64,000 nt of DNA from Natronomonas pharaonis DSM 2160 (GTDB lineage: Archaea > Halobacteriota > Halobacteria > Halobacteriales > Haloarculaceae): the NCBI RefSeq assembly GCF_000026045.1, contig NC_007426.1, positions 1,550,001-1,614,000 of the forward strand, written 5' to 3'. This document shows positions 24,784 to 33,184 of the stretch, piece after piece (positions within the stretch are counted from its first letter, which is position 1; every line of letters starts with the position of its first letter). The notes beneath the pieces are model-generated. The model saw only the letters and a list, made by a program, of their open reading frames with translations, was not told the origin of the DNA and made no database searches. The position numbers were made by a program, and so were the translations under genes.

Positions 24784-26926
24784 TTCGACACCACTCAACG
24801 TCCAATTGAAGGGACTTGGGTTGCGAAAATATCCAAGTGATTCGTATCCGGTCGACGGCGTTACTCCTCACCGCCACCAGTGGGCACTCCACGACGCTCT
24901 GACAACAGGTGTCTCAGGTGCCTTCGTGAACGACGCGCCAACTGGTGCGGGAAAGACGCTGTCGTGGCTTGCGCCGACGATTTCGGAGGGTCTAGACACC
25001 GTTGCGGTGTATCCAACGAACGCACTGATCGAAGATCAACGGAAGAATATCGAGTTAATGCTGGACGATATTGATGGCGGAGACGATGTCCATTTGCTGG
25101 CAGTCTCAAGTGATACACTCCAAGACGAGTACGCAACAGACTATCCTGCTGAGTCGAACGGAGAGATCCTTTCGTACCTCTTACGGGATGCATTTCAGCG
25201 TTCGGAAACGGTTATTCTGCTCACGAATCCAGACATATTCGTCCTGTTACGCCGGAGAATATATCACAATCGGACTGATGGAATCAATTTCTTCGAAGTC
25301 GCTGTGGTCGATGAGTTCCATCGAGCGACACGAAAGGAGCAGAATACGCTCCTGTTCTTACTGGACGAAATGCAGGATGCTGACACCGAAATATGTCGGT
25401 TGTCATACCTTGTGTTCCTCAGTGCAACACCAGACGAGGAACTAGCTGGCCGGTTCGAAGAAGCGGTCTCTGCACCCTACTATCCACTCACGGGTTTTGG
25501 ATGGCGTGAGACGCCACACCCAGCGATGGCAGCGGACGACCAGCCAGCTATCGCATTTGCCCCCGGCCAGCTACCGACTGCGTACCGTCCAGTATTGCCT
25601 CCACTCGAACTTCGGTTGCAGCCAGCAACAACATTTCAGACTGCGTCACGTCTGGCTGAACAGCGAGAGGAAACTATCGACCAGCTCTCACAGGGTCGGA
25701 CCGTTCTGATGCTGGATGGCCTACATGAAGTTGACGAAATATATCGATTACTGCAAGATTCTGAGCTCGGTACTATCGAACGAATCGACGGGTTTCATCG
25801 CGCAGACATAGCTGATAAACTCAACCGATTCGACACTCTTGTCAGCAATGCGGCAGTCGAGGTCGGTGTCGATTTCGATACTGATCAGGTGCTGTTCTCT
25901 GCACACAGTGCCGCAACGTTCTTCCAGCGACTCGGCCGTCTCCGAACACGTAAAGAAACATCAAAAGCCTACGCGTACATTCCTCCCTACGTATATAAAC
26001 AACTTCAATCGGAAATAAATGCGTACGGTAACGAATGGATAAACCGAGAGAGATTCGAGGGATTGGTTGAACAACACTATGTCGATAACTCGACACCGAA
26101 GTCGTTCGACTGGCGGTATTCGACTGTCGAGGCGTACCATCACGTCGAAGAACGGGTGGAGAACACCCCGTCGGACGAAGCTGGGTTGATCAGAAAAGAG
26201 GGGTGGAAGCGGATCGAGCGGCACTTTTGCCGACCGCATGGTACTGTGTTCTCAAAACAAGATGCGAAACGTTGTCATGATTCGGTACAGACAAAGATTC
26301 TTGATGCGTTGCAGATGTACCGCGGTGACAGTCTTCAACTGACAGTCTATGATCCAGATCAACAGGTCGTCCAGAACTACAATCTGACGTATCTGCTACG
26401 ACACGGTGACATCCAGTTACTAGAGCGGGATGACTTTTTGACGCGTGTTCCTGACCGTCTCGGAGACGATGTATCGCGGGTGGAACGCTACAGCATTGGA
26501 TACTGCATCTACTACGGGACCTACGATGGCGATGGAACCGAAGGTGATGACGAGTACACTGGTCGTGACCTTTGCTTCAAACCGACTGGTGATCTATACT
26601 CACTGTTGAATAGAGGGAAACGACAGACTCGGGAACCAAAAGTGTGTACCGGGCTGGAAGTCGAAACGTCGCCAGACATCGATGGGTTAGACCAGTTGAA
26701 GATCGAGCTCAGTGAAACCGAAGTCCTCTGCTATCCAATTGAGGGGCACGTCAGCGAGGTCTCGAAACAATACTCCATTGGCGAGTTCGGATTCGTGTAT
26801 CCACTCCTACACCCAGAAGGAGATACGGCTACGATCGCGTTCAGCCACGATGCGCTTTATCTGTACTGCCGAGTACAGGATCAACAGGAGGCTGATGGAC
26901 TCGATATCGAGGTGAGTGAGTTGTGA
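24776..26926 (+). CDS. cas3: Cas3' helicase without HD domain, type I-D
   Basis: 716 residues from the ATG inside the csc1 end. SF2 helicase motifs: I NDAPTGAGKT (about 52-61), II VDEFH (near 178, DEFH rather than DEAH), III LSATPDEE, and VI QRLGRLRT (near 390). No HD domain is present; that role lies in Cas10d, exactly the type I-D division of labour. It would be recruited to the R-loop and drive unwinding. It ends with GTGA overlap into cas4. Confidence 0.93.
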   Translation: MSDSTPLNVQLKGLGLRKYPSDSYPVDGVTPHRHQWALHDALTTGVSGAFVNDAPTGAGKTLSWLAPTISEGLDTVAVYPTNALIEDQRKNIELMLDDIDGGDDVHLLAVSSDTLQDEYATDYPAESNGEILSYLLRDAFQRSETVILLTNPDIFVLLRRRIYHNRTDGINFFEVAVVDEFHRATRKEQNTLLFLLDEMQDADTEICRLSYLVFLSATPDEELAGRFEEAVSAPYYPLTGFGWRETPHPAMAADDQPAIAFAPGQLPTAYRPVLPPLELRLQPATTFQTASRLAEQREETIDQLSQGRTVLMLDGLHEVDEIYRLLQDSELGTIERIDGFHRADIADKLNRFDTLVSNAAVEVGVDFDTDQVLFSAHSAATFFQRLGRLRTRKETSKAYAYIPPYVYKQLQSEINAYGNEWINRERFEGLVEQHYVDNSTPKSFDWRYSTVEAYHHVEERVENTPSDEAGLIRKEGWKRIERHFCRPHGTVFSKQDAKRCHDSVQTKILDALQMYRGDSLQLTVYDPDQQVVQNYNLTYLLRHGDIQLLERDDFLTRVPDRLGDDVSRVERYSIGYCIYYGTYDGDGTEGDDEYTGRDLCFKPTGDLYSLLNRGKRQTREPKVCTGLEVETSPDIDGLDQLKIELSETEVLCYPIEGHVSEVSKQYSIGEFGFVYPLLHPEGDTATIAFSHDALYLYCRVQDQQEADGLDIEVSEL

Positions 26927-27540
26927 CGCCAGCAAATTCCGTCACAGATCACGATGAGTGCGTTCATGTGAGTGCGCTGAATGAGTACCTCTACTGTCCA
27001 CGGCGATTCTACTACCAGCGGTACCACGACGAAATGGGAACCCCATACGAACTGGTTGATGGTCGCAGTAAACACGAGAACGCTGCCCAACGGGGCGATT
27101 GGATCAACGAGCGATACTTGAGTGATAGTTCACTCGGTCTTCATGGCAAAATCGACATTATCGAATCCAAAGACGGAGTACTCACGCCAATCGAGCGCAA
27201 GCGAGCTGAAAGCGGCGGGTACTACACCAACGATGAAGTTCAGCTGGCCGGCTACTGTATGCTGCTGTCCAACGCAATAGGCGAGCCCGTCAACGTTGGC
27301 TACATATATCTATATTCTACAGACCAGCGACATTCGATTCGAATTACAGAGGACCACCGACAGGCTGTCACCAAGATAGTGGATCAAATTCAATCCATGT
27401 CAGCCACAAATATTCCGCCACTCACGGACAACCCGGACAAGTGCGATGCCTGCTCCGCTAGGGAGTACTGTATGCCAGCAGAGACGGCAAAGCTCGAACC
27501 CGAGAAAGCCCACGGAACGGGCTGGGAGGACGAAATATGA
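26923..27540 (+). CDS. cas4: Cas4 RecB-like nuclease
   Basis: 205 residues from GTG. The N-terminal LNEYLYCPRRFYYQRY gives the first iron-sulfur Cys, and the C-terminal CDACSAREYC supplies the remaining three. RecB-type residues are in GKIDIIESKDG and PIERKRAESG with QLAGYCMLL (motif QxxxY). Cas4 trims prespacers and selects PAM orientation with Cas1-Cas2. It overlaps both neighbours by 4 bases. Confidence 0.92.
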   Translation: MTPANSVTDHDECVHVSALNEYLYCPRRFYYQRYHDEMGTPYELVDGRSKHENAAQRGDWINERYLSDSSLGLHGKIDIIESKDGVLTPIERKRAESGGYYTNDEVQLAGYCMLLSNAIGEPVNVGYIYLYSTDQRHSIRITEDHRQAVTKIVDQIQSMSATNIPPLTDNPDKCDACSAREYCMPAETAKLEPEKAHGTGWEDEI

Positions 27541-28532
27541 AAGCTGCAGAAGGGATGTTCGACGAGTCAGTCGTCTACGTCACCAAACAGGGAACCCAAG
27601 TCCGTACTGACGGCGGACAAATCATCGTCTGGGACGTTGACGGCGATGACGGAGAGCTCGCAGCCTACCCCAAAGAAAAACTCGACACCATCAACGTCTT
27701 CGGGGGGGTCAACTTTTCGACACCGTTCGTTGCAGAGGCGAATGAACACGGCATCGTCCTGAACTACTTCACGCAGAATGGCAAGTATCGGGGGAGTTTC
27801 GTCCCCGAAAAGAACACCATCGCAGAGGTCAGGCGCGCGCAGTACGCACTCACACCTGCGAAGGAACTGGCAATTGCCAAGGAAATGATTCGTGGTAAGA
27901 TACGCAATCAGCGCACATTGCTCTCACGGAAGGGTGTCACCGGCACAGATGTGCTGAAAGACCTTGGCGTTCGTGTAGACAATATCAAAACGAAAGACGA
28001 CCTTCGAGGAGCAGAAGGCGAGGCAGCAGAGCGGTACTTCGACAGACTCGATGAGACACTCGTTGATGGCTGGACATTCGAGAAACGGACGAAGCGACCG
28101 CCCGAGGACCACATTAACTCGTTGCTCTCGCTGACCTACGTGTTCATGAAAAACGAGGTCATGAGCGCCCTCAGACAGTACAACCTGGATCCGTTCCTGG
28201 GAGTGCTACACGCAGATCGACACGGGCGACCATCACTCGCACTCGATCTGCAAGAGGAGTTCCGCCCGATCTTCTGCGATGCTCTGGTGACGCGGCTGGT
28301 CAATCGGCGGACGTTGACACACGACGATTTCAACAAGGATAACAGACTGTCCGATGACGCGTTCAAGACCTACCTCTCAAAGTTCGATGAGTTCATGCAA
28401 GAAGAGTTCACACACCCGCACTTCGAGTACTCCGTCACACGGCGAAAAGCAGTGCGACAGCAAGCAATTCTACTGCGAAAAGCAATCACAGGAGAAATGG
28501 ACCAGTACCATCCTCTGACATTCCAGCGATGA
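27537..28532 (+). CDS. cas1: Cas1 integrase
   Basis: 331 residues. The N-terminal beta domain is followed by the helical catalytic domain with the metal residues around the first Glu (helix with GAEGEAAERYFD) and the HADRHGRPSLALDLQEEFRP segment, which holds the catalytic His and Asp. Cas1 with Cas2 inserts new spacers at the leader end. It overlaps cas4 and cas2 by 4 bases each. Intact adaptation genes suggest the locus could still acquire spacers. Confidence 0.95.
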   Translation: MKAAEGMFDESVVYVTKQGTQVRTDGGQIIVWDVDGDDGELAAYPKEKLDTINVFGGVNFSTPFVAEANEHGIVLNYFTQNGKYRGSFVPEKNTIAEVRRAQYALTPAKELAIAKEMIRGKIRNQRTLLSRKGVTGTDVLKDLGVRVDNIKTKDDLRGAEGEAAERYFDRLDETLVDGWTFEKRTKRPPEDHINSLLSLTYVFMKNEVMSALRQYNLDPFLGVLHADRHGRPSLALDLQEEFRPIFCDALVTRLVNRRTLTHDDFNKDNRLSDDAFKTYLSKFDEFMQEEFTHPHFEYSVTRRKAVRQQAILLRKAITGEMDQYHPLTFQR

Positions 28533-28807
28533 CAATGCGGCTCGCCGTAGCTTACGATGTCAGTGACGACACGAACCGACGCCACGTGTATCGAACACTC
28601 CAACGGTACGGGGCATGGAGACAGTACAGCGTCTTCGAGCTGGAAATCAGCAAAACCGACCGTGTTGAACTGGAAGCCGAACTGGAATCACACATTGACC
28701 CGAGTGCTGGTGACCGCATTCGTATCTATCGCCTCTGTAGCGCCTGCCAAGACGCAACAACAGATATTGGCAACGACCCGCCGGATGGGCAATCCAACGT
28801 GATCTGA
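28529..28807 (+). CDS. cas2: Cas2
   Basis: 92 residues with the Cas2 ferredoxin fold: MTMRLAVAYDVSDDTNRRHV (metal Asp after the first strand), RYGAWRQYSVFELEIS and RIRIYRLCSACQ. It forms the dimer core between two Cas1 dimers in spacer integration. It is the last gene of the cas operon, 117 bases before the first repeat. A second start two codons later (MRLAVAYDV) is equally possible. Confidence 0.93.
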   Translation: MTMRLAVAYDVSDDTNRRHVYRTLQRYGAWRQYSVFELEISKTDRVELEAELESHIDPSAGDRIRIYRLCSACQDATTDIGNDPPDGQSNVI

Positions 28808-28924
28808 GCCCCGTCGTTCATCGACCCTTATCAAATGTCTGTATAGCCCCCCTCCACGAAGAACCGCCCGAGTATCGATACCAGAGAAACGCTTATCATT
28901 CCTATCATCGTATTTCCACCCCCC
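28808..28924 (+). promoter_or_regulatory. CRISPR leader
   Basis: 117 bases between the cas2 stop and the first repeat. TTATCATTCC near 28892 and AT-rich CGTATTTCC at the repeat edge are likely promoter elements. The degenerate repeat at the far end of the array confirms that this side is the leader. Confidence 0.7.
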
Positions 28925-29540
28925 GTCGAGACGGACTGAAAACCCAGAACGGGATTGAAACAAGTCCCAAGCGTGACTGAAGACTTAGAGTTTGCGGTCG
29001 AGACGGACTGAAAACCCAGAACGGGATTGAAACATTACGGCGAATGGACGCTCGATATGACGTTTGACGATGTCGAGACGGACTGAAAACCCAGAACGGG
29101 ATTGAAACGTTGCGGTCGACGATTCAGGCGACCAACTCGAACGTCGAGACGGACTGAAAACCCAGAACGGGATTGAAACAAAGATACGCTCAGGCGTTGT
29201 CTCCCGCAACCCATGTCGAGACGGACTGAAAACCCAGAACGGGATTGAAACAACGTCCCTGATTCAACGCGGATTGGGTCGGTTGCAGTCGAGACGGACT
29301 GAAAACCCAGAACGGGATTGAAACTGAAGGTAAAGATATCGTCGTCAATCATGAAAACCGTCGAGACGGACTGAAAACCCAGAACGGGATTGAAACTCGC
29401 TAGTCATCGGTCAGGCCCTCCGGGCTGGTGGTGTCGAGACGGACTGAAAACCCAGAACGGGATTGAAACCGTCGGCGTCTCGCTCGACGACCGTGCCCGT
29501 CGAGTCGAGACGGACTGAAAACCCAGAATAGGATTGAAAC
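28925..29540 (+). CRISPR. CRISPR array, 9 repeats of 37 bases and 8 spacers
   Basis: Repeats start at 28925, 28997, 29072, 29143, 29215, 29288, 29360, 29433 and 29504. Each begins GTCGAGACGGAC and ends GGGATTGAAAC. Repeats 1-8 are identical; repeat 9 has two changes (AATAGG for AACGGG), so it is the old, distal end. Spacers are 35, 38, 34, 35, 36, 35, 36 and 34 bases. The 3' ATTGAAAC matches handles of type I-D and related systems. No spacer visibly matches another part of this window. Confidence 0.98.
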
Positions 29541-29967
29541 CTGCCGGTGAAGAACGCGCGGAGCGGCGGCAGCGGTCACAGTAGACAGAAAGCCACTGAT
29601 TGCGCTGAATAGTCCGAGCTGCTCGTATTGAATTGCCCTGATGCTTATTCTCGATGCTGCTCAAGCAACGCCGATGACCTGTGAGAAAGACAACAACAGT
29701 CGGAACAGTTCGATAGAGGTGTGTCCGGAGGTCGGCGAAGCGGTGGTTTCGGTGCGGGACCGTGGGGTCAGAGCTGAATGTATACGACCATCCCGATGTA
29801 TGCACACTTCGTCGTCTGCTGAGCGAGTCGCGTGTATAGATCGAGCCGGTGATCGGCACGATCACGCCGGCCGCCGAGCGACGGCCACGACCGGGTATAT
29901 AAAGAACAGCCGCTCGGTCACCGCAGAACGACGCAACCGAATCCCCCGTATGCACGGAGCTATATAA
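29541..29967. promoter_or_regulatory. Gene-free stretch after the array with two TATATAAA boxes
   Basis: 427 bases. No frame here looks protein-coding. Two perfect TATATAAA boxes lie at 29896-29903 and 29961-29968. The first is well placed to start the RHH gene transcript; the second runs directly into its ATG and may be an autoregulatory site or the same operator repeated. The rest is unassigned. Confidence 0.5.
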
Positions 29968-30228
29968 ATGGGTGAACGAACGACCCTCAGACTGTCCGAC
30001 GAACGGAAGCACCTACTCGATCAAGCAAGCGATATCGTGGCGTCCGACCCATCGGATGACCCGCCGAGGAGTGACGTCATCGACGCCGCACTGACGCACC
30101 TGATCGAATCCCACGAGAACCTCGAAGACGTCCGCGACAAGTACCCGCCCGGCGAGGTGAAAGACTGCTGCAACACGTCCGTGCTGCAGCTCCGGTACCG
30201 AACGTCAATCGAGCAGCGCTGGCGGTAA
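29968..30228 (+). CDS. Ribbon-helix-helix-like DNA-binding protein, 86 aa
   Basis: MGERTTLRLSDERKHLLDQA is an RHH-type strand (TTLRLS) followed by helices with DVIDAALTHLIES, as in haloarchaeal RHH families. The C-terminal ~25 residues (KDCCNTSVLQLRYRTSIEQRWR) are less regular and may come from a small rearrangement or be divergent. Dimeric RHH proteins usually repress their own promoters. The tandem TATATAAA boxes upstream would suit autoregulation. Confidence 0.72.
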   Translation: MGERTTLRLSDERKHLLDQASDIVASDPSDDPPRSDVIDAALTHLIESHENLEDVRDKYPPGEVKDCCNTSVLQLRYRTSIEQRWR

Positions 30229-30248
30229 GAGGCTACCAACCTGAGAGG

Positions 30249-30802
30249 GTGTCATAGAACAGTTACCATACCAAAGAGCAGAGCCTGTCATAGAAAACTT
30301 CGCACGGTCTGTCTATCCGACTCTTGTCAAGACCTGCGTGCAAGATACACAGCGCGTATCTTACATAGCGGATATTTGGATTCTCCCAAAGGTCGGGCTA
30401 CACGAACGAAGGTAAACCGATACAAAAATATAATATAGTCTATAACATTAATCAGTAATTATGAGTGATCCATTTACCGAAATCCGGTATGTTGGGGATC
30501 ACCGGGCAGATGTCCTGCGAAATGCCGGGTACGACTCTTTAGATGAATTGAGTCAGGCGTCAAGAGATGAAATAGCGTCGATAGATGGATTTGAGGACGG
30601 AATTGCAGAGAGAGTTGTTCGGCACTTCAAAAACGAACAATAAACAGGACGATTAGACATGAGTGAGTAGCAGGAACTTGAGGCTCTGTGCTGAATAGAT
30701 GCTCTATATCTTGCATACCACCTCAGATATCAATCGTATCTAGTAGTTTCTTTTTCGCCCAGTACGCAGTTCTCTAACCGGCTGAGACTGATTCTATGAC
30801 AC
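30249..30802. repeat. Inverted-repeat-bounded 554-base unit, possible small transposon
   Basis: GTGTCATAGAA at 30249-30259 and its exact complement TTCTATGACAC at 30792-30802 bound a unit that contains only a 60-residue HhH gene. A third, direct copy (TGTCATAGAA) lies at about 30287. The sequence just inside also agrees (CAG on both sides). No transposase is present and no clear target duplication is seen, so a MITE-like origin is only a suggestion. Confidence 0.4.
30461..30643 (+). CDS. Helix-hairpin-helix micro-protein, 60 aa
   Basis: MSDPFTEIRYVGDHRADVLR then YDSLDELSQASRDEIASIDG and FEDGIAERVV: two tandem HhH units of the kind found at the ends of DNA topology and repair proteins. Unlike its neighbours it is AT-rich and preceded by ATAATATAGTCTATAACATTA. 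As a stand-alone 60-residue protein it could bind DNA non-specifically. Its setting between inverted repeats suggests recent transfer. Confidence 0.72.
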   Translation: MSDPFTEIRYVGDHRADVLRNAGYDSLDELSQASRDEIASIDGFEDGIAERVVRHFKNEQ

Positions 30803-30987
30803 GCTATTACTGGAAAATTCGCATGTGACAGAATCAGCACACGGTTAGCAAATTGCCGAGCTGATTAGCTCTACTGTAGCGGTCGGACTAGTTTAATTGG
30901 CGCGACGTGATGGACGGACAGATTTCGACCGTGGAGCACGTTTGAGCAGTCTGGTGAGGCCGCAGAGCCAGCCCAAGAACGTCGAAG

Positions 30988-31260
30988 CTAACTCGTCCGG
31001 TCGACCCACTGGCAGAAGTCGTGAAAGTCGTCGGCACCCGCTTGTTTGGCTATTTGCTGCAGCGTCCCGACTGGGATCGGATCGGCTTTCGGGACCGTTA
31101 CCGTCCGCACCTCGCCCGTTTCGTCATTCTCGTATCGAAGCGTTGTGTGGCTCCCCTTGCCACCAACCGGTACGAACCCGTGTTTGGTGAGCGTCTTAAT
31201 CACGTCTCGCGAGGAAAAGCTCGTCCGGACCACACTACTCGAGCCACGGTGGCGAGCCAT
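30988..31260 (-). CDS. hicA: HicA-like toxin
   Basis: 90 residues from MARHRGSS. The HicA/YcfA fold is clear: SSRDVIKTLTKHGFVPV, GGKGSHTTLRY with the catalytic His in GSHTTL, VTVPKADPIPVGTLQQIAKQAG. HicA is a double-stranded-RNA-binding ribonuclease that cuts mRNA when free of HicB. Its start lies 26 bases inside the hicB gene, in the order hicB-hicA. The N-terminal extension (MARHRGSSSVV) is uncertain. Confidence 0.85.
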   Translation of the reverse strand: MARHRGSSSVVRTSFSSRDVIKTLTKHGFVPVGGKGSHTTLRYENDETGEVRTVTVPKADPIPVGTLQQIAKQAGADDFHDFCQWVDRTS

Positions 31261-31489
31261 TTTCGCCGATCTCGACATCGATTCCTTGGTCCTCAAGATA
31301 CGCTTCAGGATCGTCAATCCGCTCGCCGTCGCCAAAGTGGCTATCCAAAGCATCGGCGAGCTCGCGAAGCGCCTCAGCCTCGGTGTCGCCGAACGAGGCT
31401 ACGCCCGACTCAACGTGTCGGGCCGTTACACGACCGTCGTCCTCGTGAACGAATTCGACGCCGGCCGGAGGCTCTGATACAGTCGCCAT
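31235..31489 (-). CDS. hicB: HicB-like antitoxin
   Basis: 84 residues: VEFVHEDDGRVTARHVESGVASFGDTEAEALRELADAL is the HicB partial-RNase-H fold with the FGDTEAEAL motif. There is no added DNA-binding domain, so autoregulation may need the HicA-HicB complex. Being promoter-proximal to hicA fits antitoxin excess. The pair probably stabilises the integrated element. Confidence 0.85.
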   Translation of the reverse strand: MATVSEPPAGVEFVHEDDGRVTARHVESGVASFGDTEAEALRELADALDSHFGDGERIDDPEAYLEDQGIDVEIGENGSPPWLE

Positions 31490-31760
31490 ACTTCACATAA
31501 GCTATCGAGTGTTGTAAACTCACCGCCCAGCCGCTCGGTGCCGGCAGCGTAGGAACTCCTCAACGCGCGCGCTTCGCGGAGGTCACCGGTCCCTGACCGA
31601 ACAGCGAGTTTCAGACCCCCCGCCCCCGCAGTACGCGAAATGGATTCCGGGTCGGACATCGAGGCCGTGCGACCCCCGGCCTGCCCTGTTAGAGCTGACC
31701 GTCTCATACTGTTAGCGCGTACGTACATACACATACCCTGCCTACCGCCGTTAGTAACAG

Positions 31761-32669
31761 TCAATCTCGGACCTCCGATGCAATCTGAGACACGCGTCCA
31801 CGCGAGACCTCGCAGGCCTCCAGACGCGCGACATCCTTGCCGGTCATCTCCGTATCACGGTAGACCGATGCGATCCACTTGTCCCGCTCTTCCTCACGAG
31901 CCTCCTTCCGGGCTCGTTCGACCATCTCGTTGACCTCGCTTTGTCGCACCCAGTTCGACCCGTGGTCCCCGTCGTCAAGCCGGTCGTCTTTCAGCGCGTC
32001 CATGTATTTGAACGACTCCGAATCGTCCATGTTCGGCCACTCGAAGGTCTGGAGCGTCTCGTAGTACAGGACGCGCTTGGTGGGATGGATACGCTTCTTG
32101 TAGACACGAGCGAAGCCTCTGCGTTCGATGTTGATCCAGTAGTCCGCCAGCCGCTCGAAGCGGCTGTCTATCTCCTCCGGCGACGGCAGGTTGACGAAGG
32201 CGATAATCTCCCGAACACGGGCCATCTGCCACCTTTCGGCCGCATCGATGTTCTTGTTCGAGTTCGACCGGCGGGCATCGAACTGCTCGCCTTCCTCCAT
32301 AATCGTCGCCGAGCCCGGTGGAAGGTGCCCGTAGAAATCCAAGAACTCGAAGGGGTCGATAGTCGTCTTGTGTTCGCTGAAGCCCGCTGCCGACGTATCT
32401 GAAACGTAGCCGAGGAAGTCACAGCAGTTCGACTTCCCGATGCCGGTCTGGCCGTCCTTTGCCGTGACGAGACACTTTGCGTCCCGATTCTCAGCCTTTC
32501 GCTGTGCCAACTCGCGGAAGAACGGTCCGTTGAAGGCTCCGAATAGCGACTCGGCTGCTTCGGTCGGTGCGGGGTCGGCTTCGCGCTTCCGGAGCTCGGC
32601 GGCAAGGTCGGCATCGAGGACTCCGTCGAGGTCGTGCGGCTCGTGGCCGTGATCGACGCTGACTGCCAT
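31761..32669 (-). CDS. P-loop ATPase of the virus-like module, 302 aa
   Basis: Walker A GQTGIGKS at residues 73-80 and a Walker B-like strand ATIMEEGEQF (about 121-130, EE in place of DE). A downstream polar-helix region (NKNIDAAERWQMARVREIIAF and LPSPEEIDSRF) could hold the sensor and arginine-finger residues, and the C-terminal ~30 residues form a HTH (KDVARLEACEVSRGRVSQIA). This layout recalls additional-strand ATPases that move DNA in packaging, Zot-like export or conjugation. No close family is recognised. It is last in a three-gene leftward operon divergent from the membrane cluster. Confidence 0.75.
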   Translation of the reverse strand: MAVSVDHGHEPHDLDGVLDADLAAELRKREADPAPTEAAESLFGAFNGPFFRELAQRKAENRDAKCLVTAKDGQTGIGKSNCCDFLGYVSDTSAAGFSEHKTTIDPFEFLDFYGHLPPGSATIMEEGEQFDARRSNSNKNIDAAERWQMARVREIIAFVNLPSPEEIDSRFERLADYWINIERRGFARVYKKRIHPTKRVLYYETLQTFEWPNMDDSESFKYMDALKDDRLDDGDHGSNWVRQSEVNEMVERARKEAREEERDKWIASVYRDTEMTGKDVARLEACEVSRGRVSQIASEVRD

Positions 32670-32671
32670 CG

Positions 32672-33184
32672 CTAACTCCCTCCGGGGACCTTTTCGAGGG
32701 CATCATCCTGCCCTCTGGCTTCGAGTAGCGCCGCGAGGTCCTCGTGGCCGATATCATCGTGCGGCGTTGTCTCGCGCGCCTGTGCGCCGAAGCCGAGCTT
32801 CTTCGCCAGATCGTCGAGGTCCTCGGTCAGCTGTAGAATCTCCTCAACGGGGATCTCGGTAATCGCTGGGACAGTTTGGGTTGAGACGCCTCGTCCCCGA
32901 CCGGCTGACGGCTGATGCCGTTCGACACGTTGACCGAGGCGCTGCCGTAGCGGTGCGATGTTCGGGAAGTCGCCGTCGTCAAGCACCGATTCGTCGCGGA
33001 ACTCATACAGGACGTCGTAGTACTGGATGCAGGCGGCGGCTAACTCCTTGTGCGTCTGGACGCTGACCTGTCCTTCGACGCCTTCGTCCCAGTACTGATT
33101 CCGGACCATCTGTACGCGACGGCGCATATCGTGAATCATCCGCCGTGGCGCTCTGTCCTGCCGCTCGTCGTCGTCACTCGACAT
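32672..33184 (-). CDS. Helical accessory protein of the ATPase operon, 170 aa
   Basis: MSSDDDERQDRAPRRMIHDM opens a mostly helical, charged protein with a Pro-rich middle (TVPAITEIPVEEI) and an acidic C-terminus. No membrane segment or metal site. It sits 2 bases before the ATPase and overlaps the upstream small gene by 11 bases, so it is likely a partner of the ATPase. No family is recognised. Confidence 0.7.
   Translation of the reverse strand: MSSDDDERQDRAPRRMIHDMRRRVQMVRNQYWDEGVEGQVSVQTHKELAAACIQYYDVLYEFRDESVLDDGDFPNIAPLRQRLGQRVERHQPSAGRGRGVSTQTVPAITEIPVEEILQLTEDLDDLAKKLGFGAQARETTPHDDIGHEDLAALLEARGQDDALEKVPGGS

Noticed and set aside
28962-29503. Self-targeting spacers
   Set aside because: By eye none of the eight spacers matches another part of this window; a genome-wide search would be needed to say more.
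29641-29967. 108-codon plus-strand frame after the CRISPR array
   Set aside because: Irregular composition, many Arg/Ser/Thr, and it covers the TATATAAA promoter boxes; not protein-like.
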